From: JANXZS01 sp963797255
GTDB taxonomy: Bacteria > Acidobacteriota > Terriglobia > Terriglobales > Acidobacteriaceae
Direction of reading: 5' to 3'
DNA: 64,000 bases
Assembly: GCA_963797255.1 (NCBI GenBank)
Contig: CAWCOV010000017.1
Location: 1-64,000 of the forward strand
The translations under genes were made by a program, and so were the position numbers. Below, one piece after another: positions 46,193 to 55,561 of this stretch; within the stretch, counting starts at the first letter, position 1, and each line of letters starts with the position of its first letter. The notes below the pieces were generated by a model. That model saw only the letters and a list, made by a program, of their open reading frames with translations. It had not been told where the DNA came from and ran no database searches.

Positions 46193-48853
46193 ATGAACAG
46201 ATACATGACAAAAATACTTGTTCTGGGTACCGGACTGCTTTTCATTGCCTGCACGGCGCGGCCTATAGCCGCTCAGGGCGCAGCGCCTCTTCCGTACTTG
46301 GACACCAACCTGACGCCTGAACAACGGGCGACCGACCTGGTACGCCGGATGACTCTTGCGGAGAAGGCCACGCAGATGCAGAACAACTCTGCGGCAGTGC
46401 CCCGGCTCAACATTCCCGCATACCAATGGTGGAGCGAGGCGCTTCACGGAGTGATCAACGAAGGTGTTACCGAGTATCCCGAGCCGATTGGCCTTGCTGC
46501 GACGTTCGATGCGCCGGGCATTCACACCATGGCGGCCCAGATTGGCATTGAGGGGCGCATCAAGCATGTGCAGAATGCGCGCGAAGGACATACAGGAATC
46601 ATGGGAGGCCTCGATTTCTGGTCCCCGAATTTGAATATCTTTCGCGATCCACGTTGGGGCCGCGGTCAGGAAACCTACGGCGAAGATCCCTTCCTGACCG
46701 GGCGCATGGGCGTTGCTTACGTGACCGGATTGCAGGGTGACAATCCCAAGTACTACGTGGCTATTGCCACTCCGAAGCACTATGCCGTGCACAGCGGGCC
46801 GGAGCCGACGCGCCACTTTGCCGATGTGGACGTGAGCAAGCACGACGAAGTTGACACCTACGAGCCCGCCTTCCGCGCTGCCGTGGTGGAAGGCAAGGCT
46901 GGCTCTGTGATGTGCGCGTACAACGCAATCAATGGTGAGCCGGCATGCGCCAACCAGTACTTGCTGCAAGATCAATTGCGCGGCAAGTGGGGCTTCCAGG
47001 GGTATGTGGTTTCAGATTGCGACGCGGTCCGCGACGTGGCCGCAAATCATCGTTACCGTCCAACACAAGCACAAGGCGCGGCTATTTCCGTGATCCGAGG
47101 CATGGACAACGAATGCGTCACTTTTACTTCGCGATATGGCGAACCTGTCGAAAAAGCCTACGTCGATGCAGTGCAGCAGGGATATCTGCCGGAAAGCACA
47201 CTGGACACCGCGCTCATCCGTCTGTTCATGGCACGCATCAAGCTCGGCATGTTCGATCCTCCGGACATGGTTCCTTTCACCAAGATCGACGAGAAGGAAC
47301 TTGACAGCGCCGAACATCGCGCACACGCACGCAAACTCGCAAATGAGTCGATGGTCCTGCTCAAGAACGACGGTTTACTTCCCCTCAAGCCGGAAATCAA
47401 GAAGATTGCTGTCATCGGTCCGCTCGCTAATCAAACAAAAGTCCTGCTTGGCAACTACGCGGGCAGACCGACTCACAGCATCTCCATTCTCGACGGCCTC
47501 AAGGCGGAGTTCCCCAATGCGAAGATTACCTACGTTTCTGGAACCCAGTTCTTGCGCAATGACGGAGACCCCATTCCGGATACCATGCTGACAACCCCCG
47601 ACGGGAAGCCCGGCGTGAAGGCAGAGTACCGCGAGTCCACGGGTTGGTCCGCTCAACAATCCAATCCAACGCTCGCAACCAGAACCGACACGAATGTTAA
47701 TCTCTCCGCGAATAATCTCCCATCGGAGGCCAAAGGAAAAAAGACCATCGCGGTGACTTGGACAGGCTCGATCACGCCTACGGAAACCGGCGATTACCTC
47801 ATGGGCGTGCGCGGAACAGGCTTCGGAAGATTAACGATTGACGGCAAGCAAGTTGCGACGCTGGTAGCCTATGACGAAGTCGAAGCAGCCACAGGTCGCG
47901 TTCACCTGGTCAACGGGCAGAAGGTTGAGCTGAGCCTGAACTACGGCAGCTTGTCCCGTGAGCCGCACGCACAACTAATCTGGGCGAAAGTGAATGATGC
48001 ACCTTCGCCCGAGGCCATTGCAGCCGCAAAGAATGCCGACGTCGTAATTGCAGTTGTCGGCATCACCAGCAGGCTTGAAGGCGAAGAGATGCCGGTGACC
48101 GTTCCCGGATTCCTCGGTGGAGATCGAACAAGCATCGATCTTCCGGCGCCGGAAGAAGAACTGGTCGCAGCCGTGGCTGCCACCGGCAAACCGCTCGCCG
48201 TAGTTCTCCTGAATGGCAGCGCTCTTTCGGTCAACTGGATCAACGAGCATGCCAACGCCGTCCTCGACGCATGGTATCCCGGCGAAGAAGGCGGAGCCGC
48301 AGTGGCAGAGACGTTGAGCGGAAAGAACAATCCCGCAGGTCGGCTGCCGGTCACTTTCTACACTGGCGTCGACCAATTGCCGAACTTCGAGGACTACGGC
48401 ATGACCAACCGGACCTACCGTTACTTCGAATCCAAGCCGCTCTATCCCTTTGGCTACGGGCTCAGCTATACGACCTTCAAATACAGCGACCTCAGCGTCC
48501 CAGTCCAGGCCGTGGCAGCCGGGCAGCCTGTGGGCGCCGATGTGACGGTGACCAATACAGGCAAGGTTGCAGGAGATGAAGTCGTGCAGGTCTATCTCAA
48601 GTTCCCTGCGGTGAAGGGTGCTCCGCTTATCGCTCTTCGCGGATTTCAACGGGTTCATCTCGAACCGGGTGCGAGCCAGAAGGTTCACTTTGACCTGAAG
48701 GATCGCGATCTGGGTATGGTGACCGAGGATGGAAATCCAATGATCGCTCAAGGGGATTACACGATCAGCATTGGAGGAGGCCAGCCGGGCACAGCAGCGC
48801 CAGTAGCTACCGGAAAATTCCGCATCGAAGGCCAAATCGCGTTGCCGGAATAA
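46193..48853 (+). CDS. GH3 beta-xylosidase/glucosidase with PA14
   Basis: 886 residues. Lipoprotein-like signal (LVLGTGLLFIACTARPIAAQ). The GH3 N-terminal barrel has YQWWSEALHGV, FWSPNLNIFRDPRWGRGQET and the nucleophile Asp in GYVVSDCDAVRDVA. The C-terminal alpha/beta domain is interrupted at about 475-620 by a PA14 sugar-binding domain (GDYLMGVRGTGFGRLTIDG). An Fn3-like end domain closes the protein. The NIFRDPRWGRGQETYGEDP form is typical of beta-xylosidases. Start at 46193 with GAGG upstream. It would turn xylo-oligosaccharides into xylose after arabinose removal. Confidence 0.92.
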   Translation: MNRYMTKILVLGTGLLFIACTARPIAAQGAAPLPYLDTNLTPEQRATDLVRRMTLAEKATQMQNNSAAVPRLNIPAYQWWSEALHGVINEGVTEYPEPIGLAATFDAPGIHTMAAQIGIEGRIKHVQNAREGHTGIMGGLDFWSPNLNIFRDPRWGRGQETYGEDPFLTGRMGVAYVTGLQGDNPKYYVAIATPKHYAVHSGPEPTRHFADVDVSKHDEVDTYEPAFRAAVVEGKAGSVMCAYNAINGEPACANQYLLQDQLRGKWGFQGYVVSDCDAVRDVAANHRYRPTQAQGAAISVIRGMDNECVTFTSRYGEPVEKAYVDAVQQGYLPESTLDTALIRLFMARIKLGMFDPPDMVPFTKIDEKELDSAEHRAHARKLANESMVLLKNDGLLPLKPEIKKIAVIGPLANQTKVLLGNYAGRPTHSISILDGLKAEFPNAKITYVSGTQFLRNDGDPIPDTMLTTPDGKPGVKAEYRESTGWSAQQSNPTLATRTDTNVNLSANNLPSEAKGKKTIAVTWTGSITPTETGDYLMGVRGTGFGRLTIDGKQVATLVAYDEVEAATGRVHLVNGQKVELSLNYGSLSREPHAQLIWAKVNDAPSPEAIAAAKNADVVIAVVGITSRLEGEEMPVTVPGFLGGDRTSIDLPAPEEELVAAVAATGKPLAVVLLNGSALSVNWINEHANAVLDAWYPGEEGGAAVAETLSGKNNPAGRLPVTFYTGVDQLPNFEDYGMTNRTYRYFESKPLYPFGYGLSYTTFKYSDLSVPVQAVAAGQPVGADVTVTNTGKVAGDEVVQVYLKFPAVKGAPLIALRGFQRVHLEPGASQKVHFDLKDRDLGMVTEDGNPMIAQGDYTISIGGGQPGTAAPVATGKFRIEGQIALPE

Positions 48854-48892
48854 ACGGACATCGGATCGGCGTTCGGCAACAAAGGGGGATTC

Positions 48893-50702
48893 ATGGAAAG
48901 ACGGGATTTCTGCAAACTGCTTGCGATCGCTGCAGCATCGAAAGCTTTGCCGACCTCTGCACAGATCGGCGCAGGAAACCCAGCCGGGATTGCCGAGTGG
49001 CTTCAACCGATACACGCAGGACTACGCTCAGTTTTGCGCGTTGCCGCCGGAGAAGAGAGTTTTCTACAAAGTGAGCGATGGCAAGATCGTCGAAGAACGG
49101 CTCGATGAGGCCGCGTGGCAACCGCCGATATGGAACTACACTCCCACGCCGCAGTCGATTGCGGGCGGACTTTGGAACGATGTGCCTTTGAACTCGCCAT
49201 TTCCGGATCTGGCGGGCGATGGTCCATTCAAACCCACGTGGGATTCGTTGCTTGCGTACGAGGCGCCGGATTGGTATCAGGATGCCAAGTTCGGCATCTG
49301 GGCTCACTGGAGTCCGCAGTGCGTGCCGGAGGATGGGGACTGGTACGGACGCAATATGTATGTCGAAGACCAGCGCCAATACAAATATCAACTCGAGCAC
49401 TTTGGTCCGCCGTCGCGGTTCGGATACAAAGACCTTTGCGCACAGTGGACCCTGCTGAACTGGGAACCCGACGATCTGATTACGCGCTACAAAAATGCGG
49501 GCGCGAGAATATTCGTCGCATTGGCCAATCACCATGACAGCTTTGACGCGTGGAACTCGAAGCATCAGCCGTGGAATGCTGCCGCCATCGGTCCGCATCG
49601 CGATGTCATCGGCACCTGGGCCGCAGCGTCGCGTAAGCAGGGTCTACGCTTCGGAGTGACGGTGCATCAGGCGCGCAACTGGTGGTGGTTCCAGCCTTCG
49701 CATGGCGCCGACAAGTCCGGTCCGAACGCAGGCGTTCCTTATGATGGCCATCTCACGCAGGCAGGGGGAAAGGATCAGTGGTGGCAGGGGTTTGATCCTC
49801 AGCGCCTCTACGGCGTGAAGCATCCGGCCGACGCGCTGCCCGACATTTCGTATGTGAAGAACTTCTACGATCGCACCCGCGACCTTATCGACCAGCACAA
49901 TCCCGATCTGCTTTATTTTGACGATACACTTCTGCCGCTGGGCTGGGGCGGGATGAATATTGGCGCGTATTTCTACAACAACAGCATTAAGCAACATGGC
50001 GGCAAGTTGGAAGCTGTACTGAATGTCAAGGATGTTCCGGACCGGTTGGCCAAGGCTGTCGTCGCCGATTATGAGAGCGGGCTCACTGCCGAGATCATGA
50101 AGCATCCCTGGCAGTCGGAGACCTGCCTCGGCACTTGGCATTATCTGCGCTCCCTCTACGAGAAGCCGGGAGAATACGGAGGGTATCTGCCTCCGCAGGA
50201 TGTGATCCATTGGCTGATTGACACCGTGAGCAAGAACGGCACGTTCATTCTCAACGTCCCGGGCAGGCCCGACGGAACCATTGATAGCAAGGAAATCGCA
50301 GTGCTCGACGGCGTGACAGCGTGGATGCAGGTCAACGGCGAGGCGATCCATGCGACTCGACCATGGAAGGTTTACGGCGAAGGACCCAACAGCGTAAAGG
50401 CGGGGTCCTATCAGGGCAAGAGTGTAAGCAAACTGGGAGAGAAAGACGTCCGATTCACGCGCAACAAGGCGAATGCTGTGATCTACGCGCTGGTGTTGGG
50501 CTGGCCGGCAGGATCGTTCACGGTGCAGTCTTTGGGACTTTCAGCGGCGACAAAGCCTGGGAAGATTGGCAAAGTGGAACTCCTGGGCACCGACCAGAAG
50601 GTAAGTTGGAAGCAGCAATCAGATGCTCTTCGGGTGGAGCTTCCAAAGGCCTATAAACCCAAGGTTGATTATGCAGCGGTGCTCAAGGTGACGTTGGCGT
50701 AA
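48893..50702 (+). CDS. GH29 alpha-L-fucosidase (one frameshift)
   Basis: About 600 residues. The first frame (from 48893, behind AAAGGGGG) gives a Tat-type signal, MERRDFCKLLAIAAASKALP. By about 48985 the protein must shift to the next frame, which runs to 50702 and carries the GH29 barrel: DAKFGIWAHWSPQCVPEDGD, FVALANHHDSFDAW and the nucleophile Asp in LLYFDDTLLPLGWGG. A C-terminal beta domain follows. The catalytic part is intact; only the export signal is out of frame. It should release L-fucose, which links this cluster to the fucose operon at 20-23 kb. Confidence 0.88.
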
Positions 50703-50839
50703 GCGATGCAGACATCTGGCCCTTCCGGCCGCTTACCCTGAGTCAAAACTGATCGATCCTGGCGAAGCCGCTTTATGGTGGGCGTCAGGATCGTTTCAAT
50801 TCTCGAAATCACAAGATATTCTTCAGGAATTAGAACTCT

Positions 50840-52957
50840 ATGCCTCTCTCTTTAAATGCCGTTGGTATTGCCGAAAGAACTCGTAAGGCGGGCCACTTCT
50901 ATAGGCGCGCTCAATTTCTGATTCTTCTATTTCTCGTTGTCCTCGCCCGGGGACCCTCAAACCTGACAGCAGAAGCGGAGGACACTTCGGTGCATCCGAA
51001 CTGGCCTGGTCCGGGACAGCTCTTTGTGGGTACCTGTTATCAACCCGTTGACCGCTCGCCTGATCAGATCGATCAGGATATCGCCATCATGAAGCGCGCC
51101 GGTTTCAACGTCGTTCGCATGGGTGACCTGTCGTGGGATTCATTTGAGCCGTCACAGGGCAAATTCACGTTTGAATGGTTCGACAGCATCATGGACAAAA
51201 TGCACGCCTCCGGAATCCGTGTGGTACTGGACGTCCCGGGCTTACCCGCGCCCATCTGGCTGCATCGCGCATATCCGGGTGTCGACATCGTCGCGCAGAA
51301 CGGCACACGGCTCCCTCCCGCCGAGCGTTATATGGATAACATCAGCGACCCCAACTACATTCGCGAAGTTGGGATCATGGCTGACACGCTAATGAAGCGT
51401 TATGCGCATCATCCGGCGATCATTGCCATCGGCTATGACAACGAAATCGGAAATGGGTTCATGTCCTATTCGGAGGCCGACCGTCAGCGGTTCATCGTGT
51501 GGCTGACGAAGAAGTATGGAACGATCGGTGAACTGAACAAGGCATGGGCCACGCAGAGATGGTCGCGGCGCTTGAACAGTTTTGAAGATGTGGATCTACC
51601 GCTCGCGGACGGCCCTGGACCTTCGGAACGGTACCTGGATTTGCATCGCTACTGGTCCGATGTAACTGTAGCGCGGCTGACGGAACTGGACTTGATTCGC
51701 AAGCGGAACATGCCAAACACTCCCTCCATTTCGAACCTGTGGGATACAGCCTCGCGTCGTGGCTTTGACTACCTCTCCACGTACAAAGAGTACGTTTCAT
51801 ACGGTGCGGAAGGCTTTTATCCCGCGGATCCCATCAGCGGTTCTTTCGGCGCGCTGATGATGAAAGGCGCGTTGCCGACTCCGATATGGTTCAACGAATT
51901 TACCGCGGGAGGCGGCGGATTTTACGGGACGCCAAGCCGAAGCCGCATGTATGCCTACCTTGGACTCATGATGGGAGCGCAGGGAATTCTTGCCTGGACT
52001 TTCAACAGCCATCGAGGGGGCGAGGAGCAGGCGCTCTTCGGCCTGGTCGATCACGATGGAACTCCGGGGTGGAAAGTAGATGAGTTCGCGCGCATTGCTT
52101 CGGAATTCAAACAGCTCGCCAAGTACGGATTTCCGCGTTACACGCATCCTGAAGTGGCGATTGCTTATTCGTTCGATTCCTTTATCGACTCTCATCCCAA
52201 TGGCCCTTCCAATACGACGCGGCAATACTTCAAGCCTCCCTACAGCGAGCAGGTGCAAGGCGCCTTTGAGCCGTTTTTTAGAGCCAACCTGGATACTGCG
52301 ATCATCAACATCGGGCATGAGAATCTTGCAGCTTACAAACTGGTCGTCGTACCTGCGGATTACTTGATGGATCCAGCGAGTGCGAAGGCACTTCGAGAGT
52401 ACGTGAACAATGGCGGCACGGTGCTGATGACGGCACTGTCAGCCAAAGTGGACGAATATGGGCAATGGTTCGACACTCCGCTGCCCGGCATGCTGAGCGA
52501 TGTCTTCGGATTGAAGACGAATGAATTCTATGATTCGACCGCGCTGAAATTCGAGTTGGATGGCAAGTCGATCGATACAGACGTACATCGCTACGAGGTG
52601 CTCGAGCCCTCAACGGCCAAAGTGCTGGCTCGCTTCACAAATGTCGCGGGTCAACTCCCGGCCATCACGATCAACAAGTTCGGCAAAGGGAACGCCCTCT
52701 ACCTGGCGACCGAATCGAATCCCTCGGCAATTGGACCCGTCCTCGCTCGTCTTCTTGAGCTTGCAGGCATTCAGGCTGGGCCTTCCACTCCGGAAGGCGT
52801 TTACGCCCGTTCGGTAGACAGCCGCACTCTGTATGTAAACACGACCGGAGAAATGAAGGCCGTGCACCTAGAGGGCACCAAACGGGGTATTCTGACCAAT
52901 CGGATTTATGAAGGCGTTATAGTTTTGGATCCGCTGGCATCGGACCTCCTCCAATGA
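50840..52957 (+). CDS. GH42 beta-galactosidase
   Basis: 705 residues. Signal/anchor (FLILLFLVVLARGPSNLTAE). The GH42 barrel (about 60-420) has acid/base E202 in IGYDNEIGN and nucleophile E353 in TPIWFNEFTAG. A trimerisation domain follows (about 430-640, VVPADYLMDPASAKALREYV) and then a small C-terminal beta domain. It should remove beta-linked galactose, for example from xyloglucan or arabinogalactan side chains, after GH29 has removed fucose. Last gene of the plus-strand run, 137 bp after GH29. Confidence 0.92.
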   Translation: MPLSLNAVGIAERTRKAGHFYRRAQFLILLFLVVLARGPSNLTAEAEDTSVHPNWPGPGQLFVGTCYQPVDRSPDQIDQDIAIMKRAGFNVVRMGDLSWDSFEPSQGKFTFEWFDSIMDKMHASGIRVVLDVPGLPAPIWLHRAYPGVDIVAQNGTRLPPAERYMDNISDPNYIREVGIMADTLMKRYAHHPAIIAIGYDNEIGNGFMSYSEADRQRFIVWLTKKYGTIGELNKAWATQRWSRRLNSFEDVDLPLADGPGPSERYLDLHRYWSDVTVARLTELDLIRKRNMPNTPSISNLWDTASRRGFDYLSTYKEYVSYGAEGFYPADPISGSFGALMMKGALPTPIWFNEFTAGGGGFYGTPSRSRMYAYLGLMMGAQGILAWTFNSHRGGEEQALFGLVDHDGTPGWKVDEFARIASEFKQLAKYGFPRYTHPEVAIAYSFDSFIDSHPNGPSNTTRQYFKPPYSEQVQGAFEPFFRANLDTAIINIGHENLAAYKLVVVPADYLMDPASAKALREYVNNGGTVLMTALSAKVDEYGQWFDTPLPGMLSDVFGLKTNEFYDSTALKFELDGKSIDTDVHRYEVLEPSTAKVLARFTNVAGQLPAITINKFGKGNALYLATESNPSAIGPVLARLLELAGIQAGPSTPEGVYARSVDSRTLYVNTTGEMKAVHLEGTKRGILTNRIYEGVIVLDPLASDLLQ

Positions 52958-53342
52958 AGAAGAGATTGCCTGCTGCCGGATTTTGTCCAAACGCCCGGAA
53001 CTGAGAGCGACCCATTCGGTCCTCAATGGGCGCATTACCGCCGAGTTGCCCGCACAGATATGCGCATTCGCTATAAGAGTTTAGAAACGAGATCTCGAAT
53101 TAGGAAACGGGCCATGTGAGTTAGTCGACCTGGGTTGCATCATCCCGTTTCGATACCCGCAACCGCACGTATCCTGATTCAGGTTCACGCGGCCCCGCGT
53201 CCTCCGAGAATGCACAGCGGCAATCCTCGCGAGGGACACCAAGTTTGCCGGGCCACCGCATCGATGGCTCATAGCAGCAACGAGACCTAAACGTAGCGCG
53301 AGAAGTATCATCAGAGGACGGTGGAATGGCGAGGAGTGATCA
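52958..53342. other. Gap after the hemicellulose cluster
   Basis: 385 bp without a supported gene. CCCATT...AATGGG at 53011-53030 is a small hairpin but has no T-tract, so it is only a weak terminator candidate. Confidence 0.35.
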
Positions 53343-54137
53343 ATGAAGTCTTCCCAATCTCTTGGAAAGCATGCGAATGGCGCGACGAGCAGTCAGCCCG
53401 GAGTACCTGAGCCTTCGTTCGCGGAAAGAGCCCGCACGTTGATGCACTCGGGCCGCATCGGTAGCATCTCGACCATTTCACGGAAACAGGCGGGTTTCCC
53501 GTTTGGGTCCTTGATGCCATATGGGCTGGACAACCAGGGTCGCCCCATCTTCCTCATCAGCACGATGGCGATGCATACGCAGAATCTGCAGGCCGATCCA
53601 CGCGCCAGCCTGTTCGTGACCGAACCTGACGTAAGAGGGGATGCACTTGGATCATCCCGAGTCACATTGATAGGAAGTGCTATCAGAATTCCGGAACCGG
53701 AGTTGGCGGATGCCCGCGCTGCCTATCTGACGGGCTACCCAGATAGCAAGTACTGGGTTGATTTCGAGGACTTCTTCTTTTATCGCTTGGACCTAATCGA
53801 TGTTTATTACGTGGGCGGTTTCGGAGTGATGGGGTGGGTTGCGGCTTCGGACTACTCTCAAGCTCGACCCGATCCACTGGCTAACGACAGACGAGACATC
53901 ATTCAGCACATGAACGCCGACCACAAAAATGCGCTCATCCTCGTCGCCAAACGATTTGCCGGTATAGAAGCACAGCAGGCGGAGATGACTGCGGTTGATC
54001 GCTTGGGCTTTCATCTGCGCCTGAAGACTCAGGACGGTGTTAAGGGGACTCGTATAGCATTCTTGCGGGAAGTTGCCGATTCCTCCCAAACCAGGAAAGT
54101 TTTCGTCGAAATGGTAAAGCAGGCCCGCCAAGGATAA
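53343..54137 (+). CDS. HugZ-like pyridoxamine-oxidase-fold protein
   Basis: 264 residues. An N-terminal split-barrel flavin/haem-binding domain of the PNPOx type (FAERARTLMHSGRIGSISTI, GFPFGSLMPYGLDNQGRPIF, NLQADPRASLFVTEP) joins a C-terminal DUF2470 domain with HMNADHKNALILVA. This is the HugZ/haem-utilisation architecture. HugZ itself degrades haem, but many relatives are uncharacterised. Monocistronic; not obviously linked to its neighbours. Confidence 0.87.
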   Translation: MKSSQSLGKHANGATSSQPGVPEPSFAERARTLMHSGRIGSISTISRKQAGFPFGSLMPYGLDNQGRPIFLISTMAMHTQNLQADPRASLFVTEPDVRGDALGSSRVTLIGSAIRIPEPELADARAAYLTGYPDSKYWVDFEDFFFYRLDLIDVYYVGGFGVMGWVAASDYSQARPDPLANDRRDIIQHMNADHKNALILVAKRFAGIEAQQAEMTAVDRLGFHLRLKTQDGVKGTRIAFLREVADSSQTRKVFVEMVKQARQG

Positions 54138-54154
54138 GGCGAGCTATGGTGCGG

Positions 54155-55252
54155 CTACCAATAAAGGTTGATCGCCTTGCATCCAGCCAGGGTGGGGCGC
54201 CAGTGAGCGCGCTCCAGTTGCATCACCAGGTTGTGAAAGCGAACGGTGTTGTCTCGATCAACAGTGCGCTCGTAGCGTTGCGTAAAGACCATTTCCAGGT
54301 TCCTGTTCCGGCAGGATAGAAAAGCCGTTCCTCGTTGTGCGGCTGGAACTGTAAAGCGGCGGTTGAACTCCGCGATGTAGGTCTTATGGAGAAACTCGTT
54401 GGCCGCTTCGAGAGTTCGGATCCCGCGCAATCGCAACTCCTGCGGCAACCGTCCCTGCCAGGTAGAGAAGTTGCGCTCCGAGCGTCCCCGCGCCTGCGGA
54501 GAGTAGGACGGGATCATATGCACTCCCAGTTCCTTCATGGCGCGGCCCACCTGTGTAGGACGCTCGTAATCGACCTTGCCACCGCTCTTCGGCGTCAGCC
54601 AGAAATGGGCTCCACGGTCGGAATAGAGCGAACAGAACAGCCCCTTCTGTTCGATCACTGCCCGCAACCCGGCCATCACGGTTGCCGTTGTTTCTTCTTC
54701 GGCCAGCTGCGCATAGTAGATCTCGCTGGTGGCATCGTCCAGGATCACGATCAGGTCGTGCCGGCGTTCATCCTGAAACCACTGGTGATCGCTTCCGTCG
54801 ATGTGCAGCATCATCCCCGGCAGTGGACGCCGTTCACGCCGCCTGCGGTGCACGCCCCGCCTGGCCTTGCGCTTCACCAGGCCAGCTGCCTGCAGCGCCT
54901 GCTTGACCCACGTATAGCTCAACCCGATCTGATGTTCCTCGCCGAGCTTCTCATGAAAGTGCCGCACGTTCAGATCGAAATACTTGTCCCGGTACAGGCT
55001 CAGAACCTCTTCCGCCTGCGCCTTCGCCACTCGTCTGCTACTTGGCTTCCGCCGTCGCCGATCCAGCAAGCCCTGGTACCCTTGCTCCTCATAGCGCGTC
55101 CGCCAGCGACGCATCTGCCGCTCGCTGATGCCAATCAACTCCGCTGCCTGACGCCACTGGATCTTGCCCGATGTGGCGCGTAACAAAACTTCCTGTAACT
55201 TCATCGCCCGCTCCGCCGCGGTCCTCGGATAGATCTCCATGCTCATGTGCAT
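54155..55252 (-). CDS. ISNCY-type (DDE) transposase
   Basis: 365 residues. An N-terminal helix-turn-helix (WRQAAELIGISERQMRRWRT) and basic linker (LLDRRRRKPSSRRVAKA) precede an rve DDE core: D in MLHIDGSDHQWF, D in CSLYSDRGAHFW and E in SPQARGRSERNFSTWQ. All three acidic residues are present. Relatives of this ISNCY branch are usually somewhat longer, and the end (GCKAINLYW) looks abrupt, so the last part may be lost or shifted. No convincing terminal inverted repeats were found by eye. Confidence 0.88.
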   Translation of the reverse strand: MHMSMEIYPRTAAERAMKLQEVLLRATSGKIQWRQAAELIGISERQMRRWRTRYEEQGYQGLLDRRRRKPSSRRVAKAQAEEVLSLYRDKYFDLNVRHFHEKLGEEHQIGLSYTWVKQALQAAGLVKRKARRGVHRRRRERRPLPGMMLHIDGSDHQWFQDERRHDLIVILDDATSEIYYAQLAEEETTATVMAGLRAVIEQKGLFCSLYSDRGAHFWLTPKSGGKVDYERPTQVGRAMKELGVHMIPSYSPQARGRSERNFSTWQGRLPQELRLRGIRTLEAANEFLHKTYIAEFNRRFTVPAAQRGTAFLSCRNRNLEMVFTQRYERTVDRDNTVRFHNLVMQLERAHWRPTLAGCKAINLYW

Positions 55253-55328
55253 GGCTCCATCCTCGCCGCACGCTATGCGGACAGATCACTTGCTATATAC
55301 ACCGGACACATTATTAGCTAACGACAGT

Positions 55329-55486
55329 GGGCTATTCGGAAATAACTTGTTAGTAAACGGTGTTTCTGCGGGGTCGATTGAGGCTGACATTTGTCTGACA
55401 TGCAGTCCTGCTTTGCATTTAGGACAAGGGATGTTTACCCGCGTAGCAACTCGCGCGGCGGAATATTGTATCCATAGGCCGGACAT
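55329..55486 (-). repeat. Dispersed repeat, copy 2, with small frame
   Basis: Contiguous version of the repeat that is split at 7201-7376. On the minus strand it holds a 66-codon frame beginning MSGLWIQYSAARVATR, with CPKCKAGLHVRQ and MSASIDPAETPFTNKLFP. A third partial copy of its first part is at 59443-59535 (MSGVWIQNPTSGVAAHRR). Between copies the protein-level pattern is kept, which suggests a small-protein gene family and not a random repeat. Confidence 0.5.
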
Positions 55487-55561
55487 CGAAGTGTATGGTC
55501 GAACTTTTGGGTTCCTATCACTAATGTCATTGAAAACGCTAAACAGCAGCGAAGAGGTAGC

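Noticed and set aside
48893..50702. Programmed frameshifting in GH29, GH51 or the kinase
   Set aside because: No slippery heptamer with a downstream hairpin is seen at the shift points, and so many unrelated genes share the problem that decay or sequencing error is simpler.
54335..55183. Long plus-strand open frame opposite the ISNCY transposase
   Set aside because: It is the mirror of a well-supported transposase gene with DDE residues; the plus-strand protein shows no domain.
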